A stretch of 64,000 bases of DNA from Mycolicibacterium thermoresistibile. GTDB lineage: Bacteria; Actinomycetota; Actinomycetes; Mycobacteriales; Mycobacteriaceae. Under the pieces are notes generated by a model. It was given only the letters and a program-made list of their open reading frames with translations. It was not told where the DNA came from and searched no databases. Position numbers and translations under genes: made by a program. Below, piece by piece: positions 8,915 through 17,907 of the stretch. Each line of letters begins with the position of its first letter. The stretch's first letter is position 1. Where the stretch lies: positions 3,410,001 to 3,474,000 of the forward strand of contig NZ_LT906483.1 of the NCBI RefSeq assembly GCF_900187065.1, in the 5' to 3' direction.

Positions 8915-10054
8915 GTGACCAAGATCTGGGCGAATTCGGGCGACTCGCATTTTCTGGAACCAGACGACCTGTGGGTGTCCCGCCTGCCGAAACGGCTGGC
9001 CGACCTGTGCCCACGTTCGGAGAAAGATCCCGACGGCGAGTACGAGACCGTCTACGTCGACGGCCAGATCTTCCGGCGCAAGTTGCCGTCGTCGGCGATG
9101 CTCGCGTTCGCGGAAATGAGCTCCCGCCCGGACGGCTGCCGTGATGCCAAGGCCCGGTTAGCCGACAACGACCAGGAAGGCATCTGGGCCGAGGTGATCT
9201 TCCCGTCGCTGGGCATGTGGGCCTCGACGTTCCGCACCCCGGAGTTGCTCAAGGCGTGCATGCGCGTCAGCAACGAGTGGGCGCTGGAGGAGATCGCCTC
9301 GGTGTCCCCGCGTTATGTGGTGACCGCACAGATCTCCACCCTGGTCGTGCAGGACGCGGTCGAGGAGCTGCAGTGGGCCGCTGACAAGGGGTTCAAGGCG
9401 GTGTTCCTGCCGACCACTCCGCATCCGAGTGCGCCGGACTGGCATCGCGACGACTGGGAGCCACTGTGGGCGGCCGCCGAGGAGGCCAACATGGTGCTGG
9501 CCTTCCACATCGGCACCGACCCGGTGGATCCGGCGAAGGGCAACAGCGCCACGGGCGGTGCCGGCCAGGTGTACCGCGGCCCGGGTGGCGCGATCATGAA
9601 CTACACCGAGACGACGTTCTCGGGGCAGCGGGCCGCGATGAAGATGGTGGCCTCCGGTGCGCTGGACCGGCATCCGAACCTGAAGGTGCTGATCTCCGAG
9701 GGGGGTGCCACCTGGGTTCCGTTCCTCGGCGACCGGCTGCTCGAGGGATACCGCCAGCACCACATGGCGGTGCGGCCCAAGCTGAACCGGAACCCGAAGG
9801 AGATCCTCTACAGTCAGGTGTACGCGTCCTTCCAGCACGACGAGAGCGCGGTGCAGGCCTTCGAGGCGATGGGCTACCGCAACGTCATGTTCGGCAGCGA
9901 CTACCCGCACATGGAGGGCACCTGGGGCCACACCCAGGACACGCTCAAGACGCTGTTCGACGGGGTCAGCGACGAAACCCGGCTGCGCATCACCCAAGGC
10001 GCGTTCTTCGAACTGTTCCCCGACGTCCCACCCGTGCCGGCCGAAAGCATCTGA
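8915..10054 (+). CDS. amidohydrolase family protein (ACMSD-like TIM barrel)
   Basis: A 379-residue metal-dependent hydrolase/decarboxylase-like protein. It shows an N-terminal metal motif (GDSHFLEP, near residue 8), AFHIGTD near residue 198 and the C-terminal MFGSDYPHMEGTW near residue 327, whose Asp is the usual catalytic residue. This arrangement is typical of amidohydrolase_2 proteins, which can be decarboxylases, hydratases or ring hydrolases. The GTG at 8915 was chosen because GGAGGA sits 4 nt upstream; a TTG at 8903 is the alternative. It leads an operon with the thiolase-like and DUF35 genes. Confidence 0.88.
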   Translation: MTKIWANSGDSHFLEPDDLWVSRLPKRLADLCPRSEKDPDGEYETVYVDGQIFRRKLPSSAMLAFAEMSSRPDGCRDAKARLADNDQEGIWAEVIFPSLGMWASTFRTPELLKACMRVSNEWALEEIASVSPRYVVTAQISTLVVQDAVEELQWAADKGFKAVFLPTTPHPSAPDWHRDDWEPLWAAAEEANMVLAFHIGTDPVDPAKGNSATGGAGQVYRGPGGAIMNYTETTFSGQRAAMKMVASGALDRHPNLKVLISEGGATWVPFLGDRLLEGYRQHHMAVRPKLNRNPKEILYSQVYASFQHDESAVQAFEAMGYRNVMFGSDYPHMEGTWGHTQDTLKTLFDGVSDETRLRITQGAFFELFPDVPPVPAESI

Positions 10055-10058
10055 TCCA

Positions 10059-11258
10059 GTGACACATTCGAACGGCCTCCGCGACGTCGCGATCGTCGGC
10101 ATCGGCGCGACGCCCTACTACAAGCGTGGCGGGTCTGTGCCGAAGACCACCACCGAACTCGCCTGCGAGGCGATCATCGCCGCCTGTGAGGACGCCGGCC
10201 TGTCGGTCCACGACATCGACGGGTTCGCCTACTACTCCGGCGCCAGCGCGGGCTACACCGAGAAGATGGACACCGCCGACTTCATGGAAACCCTTGGTAT
10301 TCCGGAAGTCCGGTTCACCGCGGCACTGACGTCGGGCGGCGGCGGGTCGGCGGGTGCCATCGGGTTGGCGCGCGCGGCGATCGTTGCCGGCGACGCGTCG
10401 GTCGTCGTCACCGTCATGGCGCTGCAGCAGGCCAAGCAGCGCCTGGGATCGGTCTTCTCGGCGATGGAGCCCGATCCGATCAACTCCTTCCTGCAACCGT
10501 CGGGACTGTTCGGGCCGGGTCAGCTGATGTCGGTGCTGGCGCGCCGTCACATGCACCTCTACGGCACCCGCCGCGAGGCGTTCGCCGAGATCGCGATCTC
10601 GACCCGCACGAACGCCATGAACCGGCCCAAGGCGATCCACCGGAACCCGCTGACGCTGGAGGACTACTTCAACGCCCGGATGATCGCAGAACCGCTGTGC
10701 CTCTATGACTTCTGCCAGGAGACCGACGGTGCGGTCGCGGTCATCACCACCAGCATGGACCGCGCCAGGGATCTGCGTCAGCCGCCGGTGCCGGTGGTCG
10801 CCGCCGCCCACGGCGGCGTCAAGGACTGGGGCCGGGCCTTCGCGTGGATGGGTATGCCCGACGAGTACTTCGCGTCCTCGGGGAACAAACCGATCGCCGA
10901 ACGGCTCTACCGGCAGGCAGGAATCACGGCGAAGGACATCGACGTGGCGCTGCTCTACGACCACTTCACCCCGATGGTGCTGATGCAGTTGGAGGACTAC
11001 GGGTTCTGCGAGAAGGGTGAGGGCGGACCGTTCGTGGAGAGCGGGGCCATCCGCTACGACGGCGGCTCCATCCCGGTCAACACGCACGGTGGCCAGCTGT
11101 CGGAGGCCTACATCATCGGCATGACCCACATCATGGAAGGAGTCGAGCAGATGCGCGGCACCGCCATCAACCAGGTGGCCGACGCCGAACTCGCGTTGGT
11201 CACCGGCGGTCCGGCCAGCCTGCCGGTCAGCGGCCTGATTCTGGGGAAGGCGGCATGA
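10059..11258 (+). CDS. thiolase-like protein (Ltp2/SCP2-thiolase type) lacking the nucleophilic Cys
   Basis: A 399-residue thiolase-fold protein. At the place where degradative thiolases carry the nucleophilic Cys, it reads TSGGGGSAG (about residues 90-98). The C-terminal part has SIPVNTHGGQLSEAYI instead of a GHPxGATG motif. These are the traits of the Ltp2 group of side-chain aldolases in actinobacterial steroid degradation, which work with a DUF35 partner. The next gene is exactly such a partner, with an ATGA overlap. I infer a retro-aldol cleavage of a beta-hydroxyacyl-CoA. It starts with GTG 4 bp after the amidohydrolase stop. Confidence 0.85.
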   Translation: MTHSNGLRDVAIVGIGATPYYKRGGSVPKTTTELACEAIIAACEDAGLSVHDIDGFAYYSGASAGYTEKMDTADFMETLGIPEVRFTAALTSGGGGSAGAIGLARAAIVAGDASVVVTVMALQQAKQRLGSVFSAMEPDPINSFLQPSGLFGPGQLMSVLARRHMHLYGTRREAFAEIAISTRTNAMNRPKAIHRNPLTLEDYFNARMIAEPLCLYDFCQETDGAVAVITTSMDRARDLRQPPVPVVAAAHGGVKDWGRAFAWMGMPDEYFASSGNKPIAERLYRQAGITAKDIDVALLYDHFTPMVLMQLEDYGFCEKGEGGPFVESGAIRYDGGSIPVNTHGGQLSEAYIIGMTHIMEGVEQMRGTAINQVADAELALVTGGPASLPVSGLILGKAA

Positions 11259-11704
11259 GCACAGCCGAGGCCACGCTCGCGACCACCATGCCCGGCGAGC
11301 ATGTGCGGATCGCGGTCAACTCCCACACCGAGCCGTTCTGGCAGGCGGCCAAGGAACGACGGCTGGTGGCGCCGCAGTGCGCCGAGTGCGGCACCTTTCG
11401 GCTGCCGCCGACGCCGTTCTGCCCGAAGTGCCAGTCCAAGGCCGTCAACTGGGTCCAGCTCAGCGGTGAGGCGACCGTGTACAGCTTCGCGGTGATCCAC
11501 GGTCTCCCGGGCATGCCCGATCTCACCGTGGTCCCCGTGGTCGTCGACCTCCCCGATGCTCCGGGCGCACGCCTGGTCAGCAACGTCGTCGGCATCGCCC
11601 CGGCGGAGGTGACGATCGGAATGCGGCTGCGCGTGGACTTTTCACCGATCGCCGACGGCTGGATGCTCCCGGTGTTCCGCGCCGCGGATGGTGCCGATGG
11701 CTGA
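11255..11704 (+). CDS. Zn-ribbon OB-fold protein (DUF35), probable partner of the thiolase-like protein
   Basis: A 149-residue protein with a rubredoxin-like zinc ribbon (CAECGTFRLPPTPFCPKC, about residues 46-63; C-x2-C-x10-C-x2-C) followed by an OB-fold. DUF35 proteins bind thiolase-like enzymes; in the cholesterol pathway the ChsH2 DUF35 domain pairs with the aldolase Ltp2. The ATGA overlap with the preceding thiolase-like gene supports a stable complex. It probably is a structural or substrate-channel subunit rather than an enzyme of its own. Confidence 0.9.
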   Translation: MSTAEATLATTMPGEHVRIAVNSHTEPFWQAAKERRLVAPQCAECGTFRLPPTPFCPKCQSKAVNWVQLSGEATVYSFAVIHGLPGMPDLTVVPVVVDLPDAPGARLVSNVVGIAPAEVTIGMRLRVDFSPIADGWMLPVFRAADGADG

Positions 11705-11909
11705 CGACGACAACTCACTGCACGAGAAACCCCTGGAATTCCTGACCAGCATCGCCAACACCGGCGGCGATTGCGACGGTCAGGTCGTCGTGCCCGAGAA
11801 CGGGCGCTACCGCGCGTGGTGCACGTGCGGCGACTGGAGCGTCGAGGTCGACGACTCCGAAGAAGGTCTGAGGTTGGCACGCATCCACACCGGCCGCGCG
11901 CCGGACTGA
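11697..11909 (+). CDS. small acidic hypothetical protein with CTCGDW motif
   Basis: A 70-residue protein (MADDDNSLHEKP start) with an acidic composition, three Cys (GDCDG and WCTCGDW) and the end RIHTGRAPD. The start at 11697 overlaps the DUF35 stop by 8 bp; an in-frame ATG at 11688 would add MVP. Its position inside an operon and clean coding pattern argue that it is real. The WCTCGDWSVEV region looks like a small metal or structural motif. Function is not known. Confidence 0.65.
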   Translation: MADDDNSLHEKPLEFLTSIANTGGDCDGQVVVPENGRYRAWCTCGDWSVEVDDSEEGLRLARIHTGRAPD

Positions 11910-11923
11910 CACGGAGTCGACTC

Positions 11924-12745
11924 ATGGGAAACCTCGAAGGCAAAGTCGCCTTCATCACCGGCGCCGCCCGGGGCCAGGGCCGAGCACATGCGGTGCGCCT
12001 GGCCAGCGAGGGCGCCGACATCATCGCGCTCGACATCTGCGCCGACATCGACTCGATGGACTACCCGAACGCATCGCCCGCGGATCTCGAGGAGACGGCC
12101 AAACTCGTCGAGGGCACCGGGCGGAGCATCGTGGCGCGGCAGGCGGACGTGCGCGATGCCGACGCCGTCGACGAGGTGGTGCGCGAGGGTGTCGAACGGT
12201 TCGGCCGCCTCGACATCGTCGTGGCGAACGCGGGCATCGTGCGACTAAGTTCCGACGAGCCCTCGCAACGGCGGCAGATCTTCCGCGACATCATCGACGT
12301 CAACCTGGTCGGCGTGTGGAACACCGTCGAAGCCGCCATCCCCCATGTCATCAATGGAGGGCAGGGCGGGTCGATCGTCATCACCAGCTCCAGCGCCGGC
12401 CTCAAGGGCACCGGCACCGACCGTGCCGGCGGTCAGGCGTACGCGGCCGCCAAGCGCGGCCTGGTCGGGCTGATGCAGGTGTGGGCCAATCAGCTTGGGC
12501 CGCATTCGATCCGGGTCAACACCATCCACCCGACCGGGGTCGCGACCGGCATGGTGATGAACGAGACGATGGCGAAACTGTTCGAGCAGGGCGACGAGGC
12601 GTTGTCGGCCATGCAGAACGTCCTGCCGATTCAGATCCTGCAGCCCGAGGACATCGCCGAGGCCGTCGCGTGGCTGGTGTCCGACGCCGGCAGGTTCATC
12701 ACCGGCACCGCCTGGCCGCTCGACGCCGGGTTCTCAGTGAGATAA
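11924..12745 (+). CDS. mycofactocin-coupled SDR family oxidoreductase (carveol dehydrogenase type)
   Basis: A 273-residue SDR. The N-terminus GKVAFITGAARGQGRAHA and the following DIIALDIC are hallmarks of the mycofactocin-associated SDR group, which hold a non-exchanging NAD and pass electrons to the peptide-derived cofactor mycofactocin. The insert after the second strand (about residues 38-55) and YAAAK (near residue 170) fit too. Carveol dehydrogenases belong here. It likely oxidises an alcohol of the pathway; the aldehyde dehydrogenase directly behind could take up the product. The mycofactocin maturation genes are not in this window. Confidence 0.88.
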   Translation: MGNLEGKVAFITGAARGQGRAHAVRLASEGADIIALDICADIDSMDYPNASPADLEETAKLVEGTGRSIVARQADVRDADAVDEVVREGVERFGRLDIVVANAGIVRLSSDEPSQRRQIFRDIIDVNLVGVWNTVEAAIPHVINGGQGGSIVITSSSAGLKGTGTDRAGGQAYAAAKRGLVGLMQVWANQLGPHSIRVNTIHPTGVATGMVMNETMAKLFEQGDEALSAMQNVLPIQILQPEDIAEAVAWLVSDAGRFITGTAWPLDAGFSVR

Positions 12746-12760
12746 GGGAGTCAAGATTCC

Positions 12761-14215
12761 ATGACCTCGACGCTCGAACGCCCCGAAGTCACCCTGCGGA
12801 TCGGCGGTGAGAAGCGCCGCACCGCGTCCGGTGGCACCTTCGACCACATCAACCCGTGCACCGGGGCTCCCGACGCCGCAATCCCCCTGGCGGGACCCGC
12901 CGAGATCGACGACGCCGTCAAGGCGGCCCACGATGCCTTCCACAGCTGGCGTCAGACAAATCCCGCCGAACGCCGGCGCCTGCTGTTTCGGCTGGCCGAA
13001 CTGATCGAACAGCACACCGACGACTTCGTCCGCCTCGGCACATTCGACAACGGCACCCCGGTCGGCCTGGTGGCCGGTCTGGTCGCGATGTCAGCGGAAT
13101 GGACGCGCTACTACGCCGGCTGGGCCGACAAGATCACCAGCGAGGTCTCCGGCACCTACGGGACGACCGGCGAGTTCAGCTACACGCTGAGCCAGCCCTA
13201 CGGCGTGATCGGCGTGATCATCACCTGGAACGGCCCGCTCATCTCGCTGGCGATGAAAGTGCCTGCGGCCCTCGCCGCCGGCAACACCGTCGTCGTCAAG
13301 CCCTCCGAGCTCACGCCGTTCAGCGCCACCTTGTTCGCCGACCTGGCCGCCGAGGCCGGCATCCCCGACGGCGTCATCAACGTGGTGCCGGGCACCGGCG
13401 ACGCCGGCGCCGCGCTGGTCGCACACCCGCTGGTCAAAAAGGTCACTTTCACTGGCGGCCCGGACACCGCGCGCAAGATCCTGCAGTCGTGCGCCGAGCA
13501 CATCAAACCGTCGGTCATGGAACTCGGCGGCAAGTCCGGCAACATCATCTTCGAGGACGCCAACCTCGACACCGCCTGCAGTGTCGGAACGTTGATGTCG
13601 GTCGGCATGATGAGCGGTCAGGGTTGTGCGTTCCCGACGCGCATGATCGTGGCCCGGCCGCTCTACGACGAGGTCCTGACGCGGGTGTCAGCGCTGGCAC
13701 CGATGGTCAAGGTCGGCGATCCTCTGGAACCCGACACGGTCGCCGGGCCGGTCGTCAACGAGGCTGCGCTGCAACGGATCCTCGGCATGATCGAGCGCGC
13801 CAAGCAGGACGGTGCCCGGCTGCTCACCGGTGGCGAGCGCCTCGGCGGCGATCTCGCGGACGAATACTTCGTGGCGCCCACGGTGTTCGCCGACGTCGAC
13901 CCCTATTCCGAGCTGGCACAGAAGGAAGTATTTGGTCCGGTGTTGTCGATCATCCCGTTCGACACCGAGGAGCAGGCCGTCGAGATCGCCAACAGCACTC
14001 CCTACGGGCTGTCGGGTTATGTGTTCACCAACGATCTCAAGCGCGCGCACCGGGTCGCCGAGCAGCTGGAGACCGGCGAGGTGCTGATCAACGGTGCCGC
14101 ACCGCTGACCGTGCACCGGCCGTTCGGCGGCTTCGGGATCAGCGGAATCGGCAAGGAGGGCGGACGCGAAGGCCTGGCCGAATTCCTGCGGACCAAGAGC
14201 GTCAGCATCGCGTGA
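12761..14215 (+). CDS. aldehyde dehydrogenase family protein
   Basis: A 484-residue NAD(P)-dependent aldehyde dehydrogenase of normal length. The general base is Glu254 in MELGGKSG and the nucleophile is Cys289 in SGQGCAFPTR. The cofactor region FTGGPDTARK lies near residue 228, and the late motif EVFGPVLSIIPF near residue 388. It probably oxidises an aldehyde made by the upstream SDR or released by aldol cleavage. Its stop overlaps the next start by one base (TGATG). Confidence 0.93.
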   Translation: MTSTLERPEVTLRIGGEKRRTASGGTFDHINPCTGAPDAAIPLAGPAEIDDAVKAAHDAFHSWRQTNPAERRRLLFRLAELIEQHTDDFVRLGTFDNGTPVGLVAGLVAMSAEWTRYYAGWADKITSEVSGTYGTTGEFSYTLSQPYGVIGVIITWNGPLISLAMKVPAALAAGNTVVVKPSELTPFSATLFADLAAEAGIPDGVINVVPGTGDAGAALVAHPLVKKVTFTGGPDTARKILQSCAEHIKPSVMELGGKSGNIIFEDANLDTACSVGTLMSVGMMSGQGCAFPTRMIVARPLYDEVLTRVSALAPMVKVGDPLEPDTVAGPVVNEAALQRILGMIERAKQDGARLLTGGERLGGDLADEYFVAPTVFADVDPYSELAQKEVFGPVLSIIPFDTEEQAVEIANSTPYGLSGYVFTNDLKRAHRVAEQLETGEVLINGAAPLTVHRPFGGFGISGIGKEGGREGLAEFLRTKSVSIA

Positions 14216-15237
14216 TGCAGCGGTTCCCGCGCCACCCGCTGCACGGCATCCACGACCCGACGCGTCATACCCCGCCGCGTCGGCCAGGATCGGTGCGGCG
14301 CACGAGTTCGGTTGACATGACGCGGGATCCGGGCTCCCTCGATCCCGTGTTCCTGCACGGACACGCTCGTGACCTCTACACCGCGCCGGACAGCACTACC
14401 ACGGTGCTGGGCACCGCGGCTGTGGAGGCCACCGTGGAGCTGGTGGCCCGCGTCATGCAGCATCTCGCGATTCAGCCACCGGTCGCCGGCCTGCACCTGG
14501 TCGGCGCTCCGGCGATGAGCGGTTTCCGCAACGCGGTCGACAAGGCCGCACCCGAGCTGCGGATGCGGCGCGATCTGCGCTACACGCTTCTCGACGATCT
14601 CCCGGTTGCCACTCTGATCTCCGGCCACGCACTGTCGGCGTCCGGGGTGCTGGGGAAGGCCTCCACCACGGGATACATGCCGGTCGCCGACCAGTGTGCC
14701 GGCTTCGTCACGGGAGGCCTGTTGATGTCGAGCTTCGCGCGCGACGAGCCGACCGTGGTGACGGGCCCGGTCGCACCGGAGTTGCGCGATCCCGCCGACC
14801 CGCTGTCGTGGCACGACATGGCCGACCTGCCGGTTCACGGTATGCGTCGGCAACGCCGGCTCGACGTCTGGCGCAGCGGTCGAGATGTTCTGGTGGATGC
14901 GATGTTTCGCGACACCTATGTGCGTGCCGACGGTGTCGTGACGGTCATCCACGAGTACACCCTCGAGGCTGCGGTCGATCCCGGATCCGGCGTGATCGTG
15001 CGGGCGGAGGCCACACCGCGCGTGCTGCCCTGGCAGGAGTGCCCCGGTGCCGTCGCGAGCGCCCGCCGGATCGCCGGGATGCGACTGGATGAACTGCATG
15101 CCCGGGTGCGCAACGAATTGCACGGCACGACGACCTGTACGCATCTCAACGACCTGCTCCGCAGCGTCGCGGACACCGCGGCCCTCATTCCCGCACTCCC
15201 CACCGACAGAACGAAGAAGAAATGCCGCTTTCGCTGA
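14215..15237 (+). CDS. DUF2889 domain protein
   Basis: A 340-residue protein without recognised catalytic motifs. The late segment THLNDLLRSVADT (about residues 307-319) is characteristic of DUF2889 proteins, which often occur in CoA-linked degradation clusters but have no firmly known function. The first 40 residues are rich in Arg and Pro and the true start may be internal (for example MTRDPGS at residue 36). It overlaps the aldehyde dehydrogenase stop by 1 bp and the following hydrolase start by 16 bp. Confidence 0.7.
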   Translation: MQRFPRHPLHGIHDPTRHTPPRRPGSVRRTSSVDMTRDPGSLDPVFLHGHARDLYTAPDSTTTVLGTAAVEATVELVARVMQHLAIQPPVAGLHLVGAPAMSGFRNAVDKAAPELRMRRDLRYTLLDDLPVATLISGHALSASGVLGKASTTGYMPVADQCAGFVTGGLLMSSFARDEPTVVTGPVAPELRDPADPLSWHDMADLPVHGMRRQRRLDVWRSGRDVLVDAMFRDTYVRADGVVTVIHEYTLEAAVDPGSGVIVRAEATPRVLPWQECPGAVASARRIAGMRLDELHARVRNELHGTTTCTHLNDLLRSVADTAALIPALPTDRTKKKCRFR

Positions 15238-15960
15238 CGTTCGATGTCTCCGGTGCCGTTGGCAGCGGCGAACAACTCACCCAAACGGCCTGGGCATTCC
15301 TACCCGAAGATCCTTCGTTGGCTCCGGCGATCCTGGTGTGCCTGGCGGGCGGGCTGTATGACAAGCACTACTGGCACATGGAGATACCCGGCCACCCCGG
15401 GTACAGCTTCGGCGAGCACATGGCGGAAGCGGGCTACATCGTCGTCGCGGTCGACCATCTCGGCGTCGGTGAGAGCACCGACCCCGTCGCGTCGGGGGTG
15501 GTGGGCCTGGAACTGCTCGCCACCGGTGATGCCGAGGTCGTCCGCCAGGTCCGTTCCCGCGCTGCGGCAGGCACGCTGGTGGAGGACCTGCCCCCTGTCC
15601 AACTACCCGTCGTCGGGGTGGGCCATTCGATGGGGTCGTGCCTCACCACGATGGTGCAGGCGCGTGAGGGCGGCTACGACGCGGTGGCACTGCTCGGCTA
15701 CGGCGTGCAGATCACCAACATCCACGAAAAGGACGCCGACGCTGAGGATCTGGAAGATCGCATCCAGCAGAGCCTGGAGACCGCCTATCAGGTCACCGGC
15801 GCCAAACCCGGCGACAACTTCGTGGTCGCCCCGCGCGACTACCTCAAGGACATGTTCTACGGCGGCGAGGTCCCGCAGGAGGTGATCGACGCCGACACGG
15901 CCGTGCAGAGCCGAGTGCCGCTGCGGTGCGCGGCCGAGGTGACTACCCCGGGTTTCGTGG
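15222..15960 (+). pseudogene. alpha/beta hydrolase, C-terminus lost at the ISL3 junction
   Basis: About 245 residues of an alpha/beta hydrolase fold protein are intact. The nucleophile elbow GVGHSMGSCL lies near residue 131 and AVDHLGVGES near residue 78. Homology stops at about GFVEKYT (near 15960), where the reading passes into the transposase sequence and ends at 16001. The C-terminal part with the catalytic His is therefore missing and the product is probably inactive. The downstream ISL3 transposase also lacks its own N-terminus, so an adjacent deletion rather than a simple insertion took place. Confidence 0.75.
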
Positions 15961-16894
15961 AGAAGTACACAAGACGTTGGGGGTCAGCTGGGACACAGTG
16001 AACACGGTCGCCGCCGAACTCACTCGTGAACTGGTCTTCAACAGTGCTGGCCACCTCGACGGTGTTCGCTATCTGGGTGTTGATGAACACAAGTGGAAAC
16101 ACCGCCGCGGGCAGGGCGAGGCCGATTTCGTGACCGTCATCGTCGATCTGACTCCGGTCATCGACGGCACCGGCCCAGCCCGCCTGCTCGACATGGTGGC
16201 CGGCCGATCCGCCGCGGTGCTCACCGACTGGCTGGGCGCCAAGGACCCGAACTTCCGCAGCCGAGTCAAGGTCATGGCGATGGACGGGTTCGCCGGCTAC
16301 CACACCGCCACCGCCGACGCTCTGCCGGCAGCACGGGCGGTCATGGACCCGTTCCACGTGGTGCACCTGGCCGCCGACAAGCTCACACTGTGCCGCCAGC
16401 GCGTCCAGCAGAACACCTGCGGGCACCGCGGCCGCAGCGGCGACCCACTGTTCGGGATTCGCCGGATTCTGCTGACCCGCACTGAGCTGCTCACCCCCAG
16501 GCAGAAGGCCAAGCTGGACAAGGCCCTGTCAGCTCACGACGCGCACGCAGCAGTGGAGGTCACCGCCTGCTACTACCAGGACCTGATCGGCGCCTACGCC
16601 AACCCGGACCGCAGAGCGGGCAAGCTGGCGATGTTCAAGTGTCTCAAACGAATCCGATCCGGACTCCCCAAAGGGCTCGACGAACTGGCCCAACTGGGAC
16701 GCAGCCTCTGGAAACGACGCCACGAGATCCTGGCCTACTTCGACGTCGGCGTCTCGAACGGCCCCGTCGAAGCCATCAACGGCCGCCTGGAGCACCTCCG
16801 CGGCATCGCCCTGGGATTCCGCAACCTCAACCACTACATCCTGCGATCCCTGATCCACTCCGGCCAACTCCAAAACCGGATCAACGCACTCTAA
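15961..16894 (+). pseudogene. ISL3 family transposase, N-terminus missing
   Basis: About 310 residues of an ISL3 transposase. The catalytic triad is visible: Asp in GVDEHKWKHRRG, Asp in AMDGFAGYH and Glu in GPVEAINGRLEHLRG. The usual N-terminal zinc-binding and helix-turn-helix region of about 110-130 residues is absent; the homology begins at KTLGVSWDTVN. The exact junction with the alpha/beta hydrolase cannot be fixed to the base and lies around 15955-15975. Confidence 0.85.
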
Positions 16895-16908
16895 ATCCGG
16901 AAGAGCCC
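15961..16908 (+). mobile_element. ISL3 family insertion sequence remnant, left end lost
   Basis: The right terminus reads CTAAATCCGGAAGAGCCC at 16891-16908, which inverted gives GGGCTCTTCCGG, a typical ISL3 terminal sequence. No matching left terminus is found at the hydrolase junction, so the element is cut and can no longer move on its own. Confidence 0.75.
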
Positions 16909-16948
16909 GCAAACTGCCCCGAAAAGCCGCGAAACTACGGCAGTTTGC
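16909..16948. terminator. hairpin between ISL3 remnant and the VOC gene end
   Basis: Perfect 10-bp arms GCAAACTGCC (16909-16918) and GGCAGTTTGC (16939-16948) with a 20-nt loop. It lies 15 bp after the end of the minus-strand VOC gene and could act as its transcription terminator. No T-run follows, as is common in GC-rich actinobacteria. Confidence 0.45.
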
Positions 16949-16962
16949 GACTGCTCGCGCGG

Positions 16963-17907
16963 TTAACGCTGGAAGAACTCCAGCGGGCGTTCGACGAACT
17001 CGAAGACCACCCCGTCCGGGGAACGCAGGAACGCGATGTAGAGCCCGTCGATCTTGGTGCCGGGCAGCGGGCACCACACCGGGTCGCCGCACCGCTCGAC
17101 CCAGTCGGGCACGGCGGCCAGGGCCTGCTCGACGTGCTCGACGCGCAGCGCGCAGCGGTACAGCCCCTGGCGGTTACCGCCCCACGGCACCGGCCACTGA
17201 CCGGCGGTGTCCGGATGGCCCACCACTGTCACCGTGAACTGCTCGCCGTCCTCCGGCAGCGCGAAGCGGGCGACCGTGCAGTCGACCGACTCGCCAGAGG
17301 CCCCTGGGGCCAGTTGGTCTCCGGCCACGGTCATCGTCACCGGCGCAGACACCTCCGAGAACCCGATCGCGGTCAGGAACCTCGCGGTGGCCGCGAGATC
17401 GATCGCCGCGATCCGGATCCCGCCGAACAGTGCACCGTCGAGATCTCTTGACGTCTGGGCCAATTCGATCACCGCGCCGTCGCCGTCGACCGCGAGCACC
17501 GCCTTGGCCCCGGAGATCAGCCCGTCGACCGGCTCCCCCACCGTGACCCCGGCATCCCGCAGCGCCGACGCGGCGGCGTCGAGGTCGGCCACCCACATCA
17601 GCGTCGACCGGATTCCCGGCCGGGTCGGCGCGGTGTCCGGATCCCGCACCAGAGACGGCGAGAAGAACTCGATCGCCTCCAGCGCACACCCGTCGCGAGC
17701 GCCCCGGGTGTCGTAGAGAAACGCGGTCTCACAGAAAGTTTCACCGCCCGCGATCCCCAGGATGCTGCCGTCGGTGGCCACCTTCGGGTCGGTGCGCATC
17801 CGTGCGGACAACCCGAGCCCCTCGGCATACAGCCGCTCGGTCGCCTCCAGCGAGGCACAGTTGAGGTTGACGTGCAGGAACCGCCGCGCGAGAACGTCGG
17901 AACCCAC
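16963..17907 (-). CDS. VOC family protein, two glyoxalase/dioxygenase modules
   Basis: A 314-residue protein with repeated vicinal-oxygen-chelate modules. Candidate metal ligands are the His of FLHVNLNC near residue 12, and the Glu of VIELAQ and of FEFVERP at the module ends. Such proteins may be extradiol-type dioxygenases, glyoxalases or isomerases; I cannot tell which. GTG start at 17905-17907 overlaps the stop of the CaiB-type transferase by one base. Last gene of the operon aldehyde dehydrogenase, CoA-transferase, VOC. Confidence 0.82.
   Translation of the reverse strand: MGSDVLARRFLHVNLNCASLEATERLYAEGLGLSARMRTDPKVATDGSILGIAGGETFCETAFLYDTRGARDGCALEAIEFFSPSLVRDPDTAPTRPGIRSTLMWVADLDAAASALRDAGVTVGEPVDGLISGAKAVLAVDGDGAVIELAQTSRDLDGALFGGIRIAAIDLAATARFLTAIGFSEVSAPVTMTVAGDQLAPGASGESVDCTVARFALPEDGEQFTVTVVGHPDTAGQWPVPWGGNRQGLYRCALRVEHVEQALAAVPDWVERCGDPVWCPLPGTKIDGLYIAFLRSPDGVVFEFVERPLEFFQR

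Noticed and set aside
12856..14214. Long plus-strand frame in another phase within the aldehyde dehydrogenase
   Set aside because: Arg/His/Gly-rich shadow; only its last part, from 14215 on, is a real gene (DUF2889).
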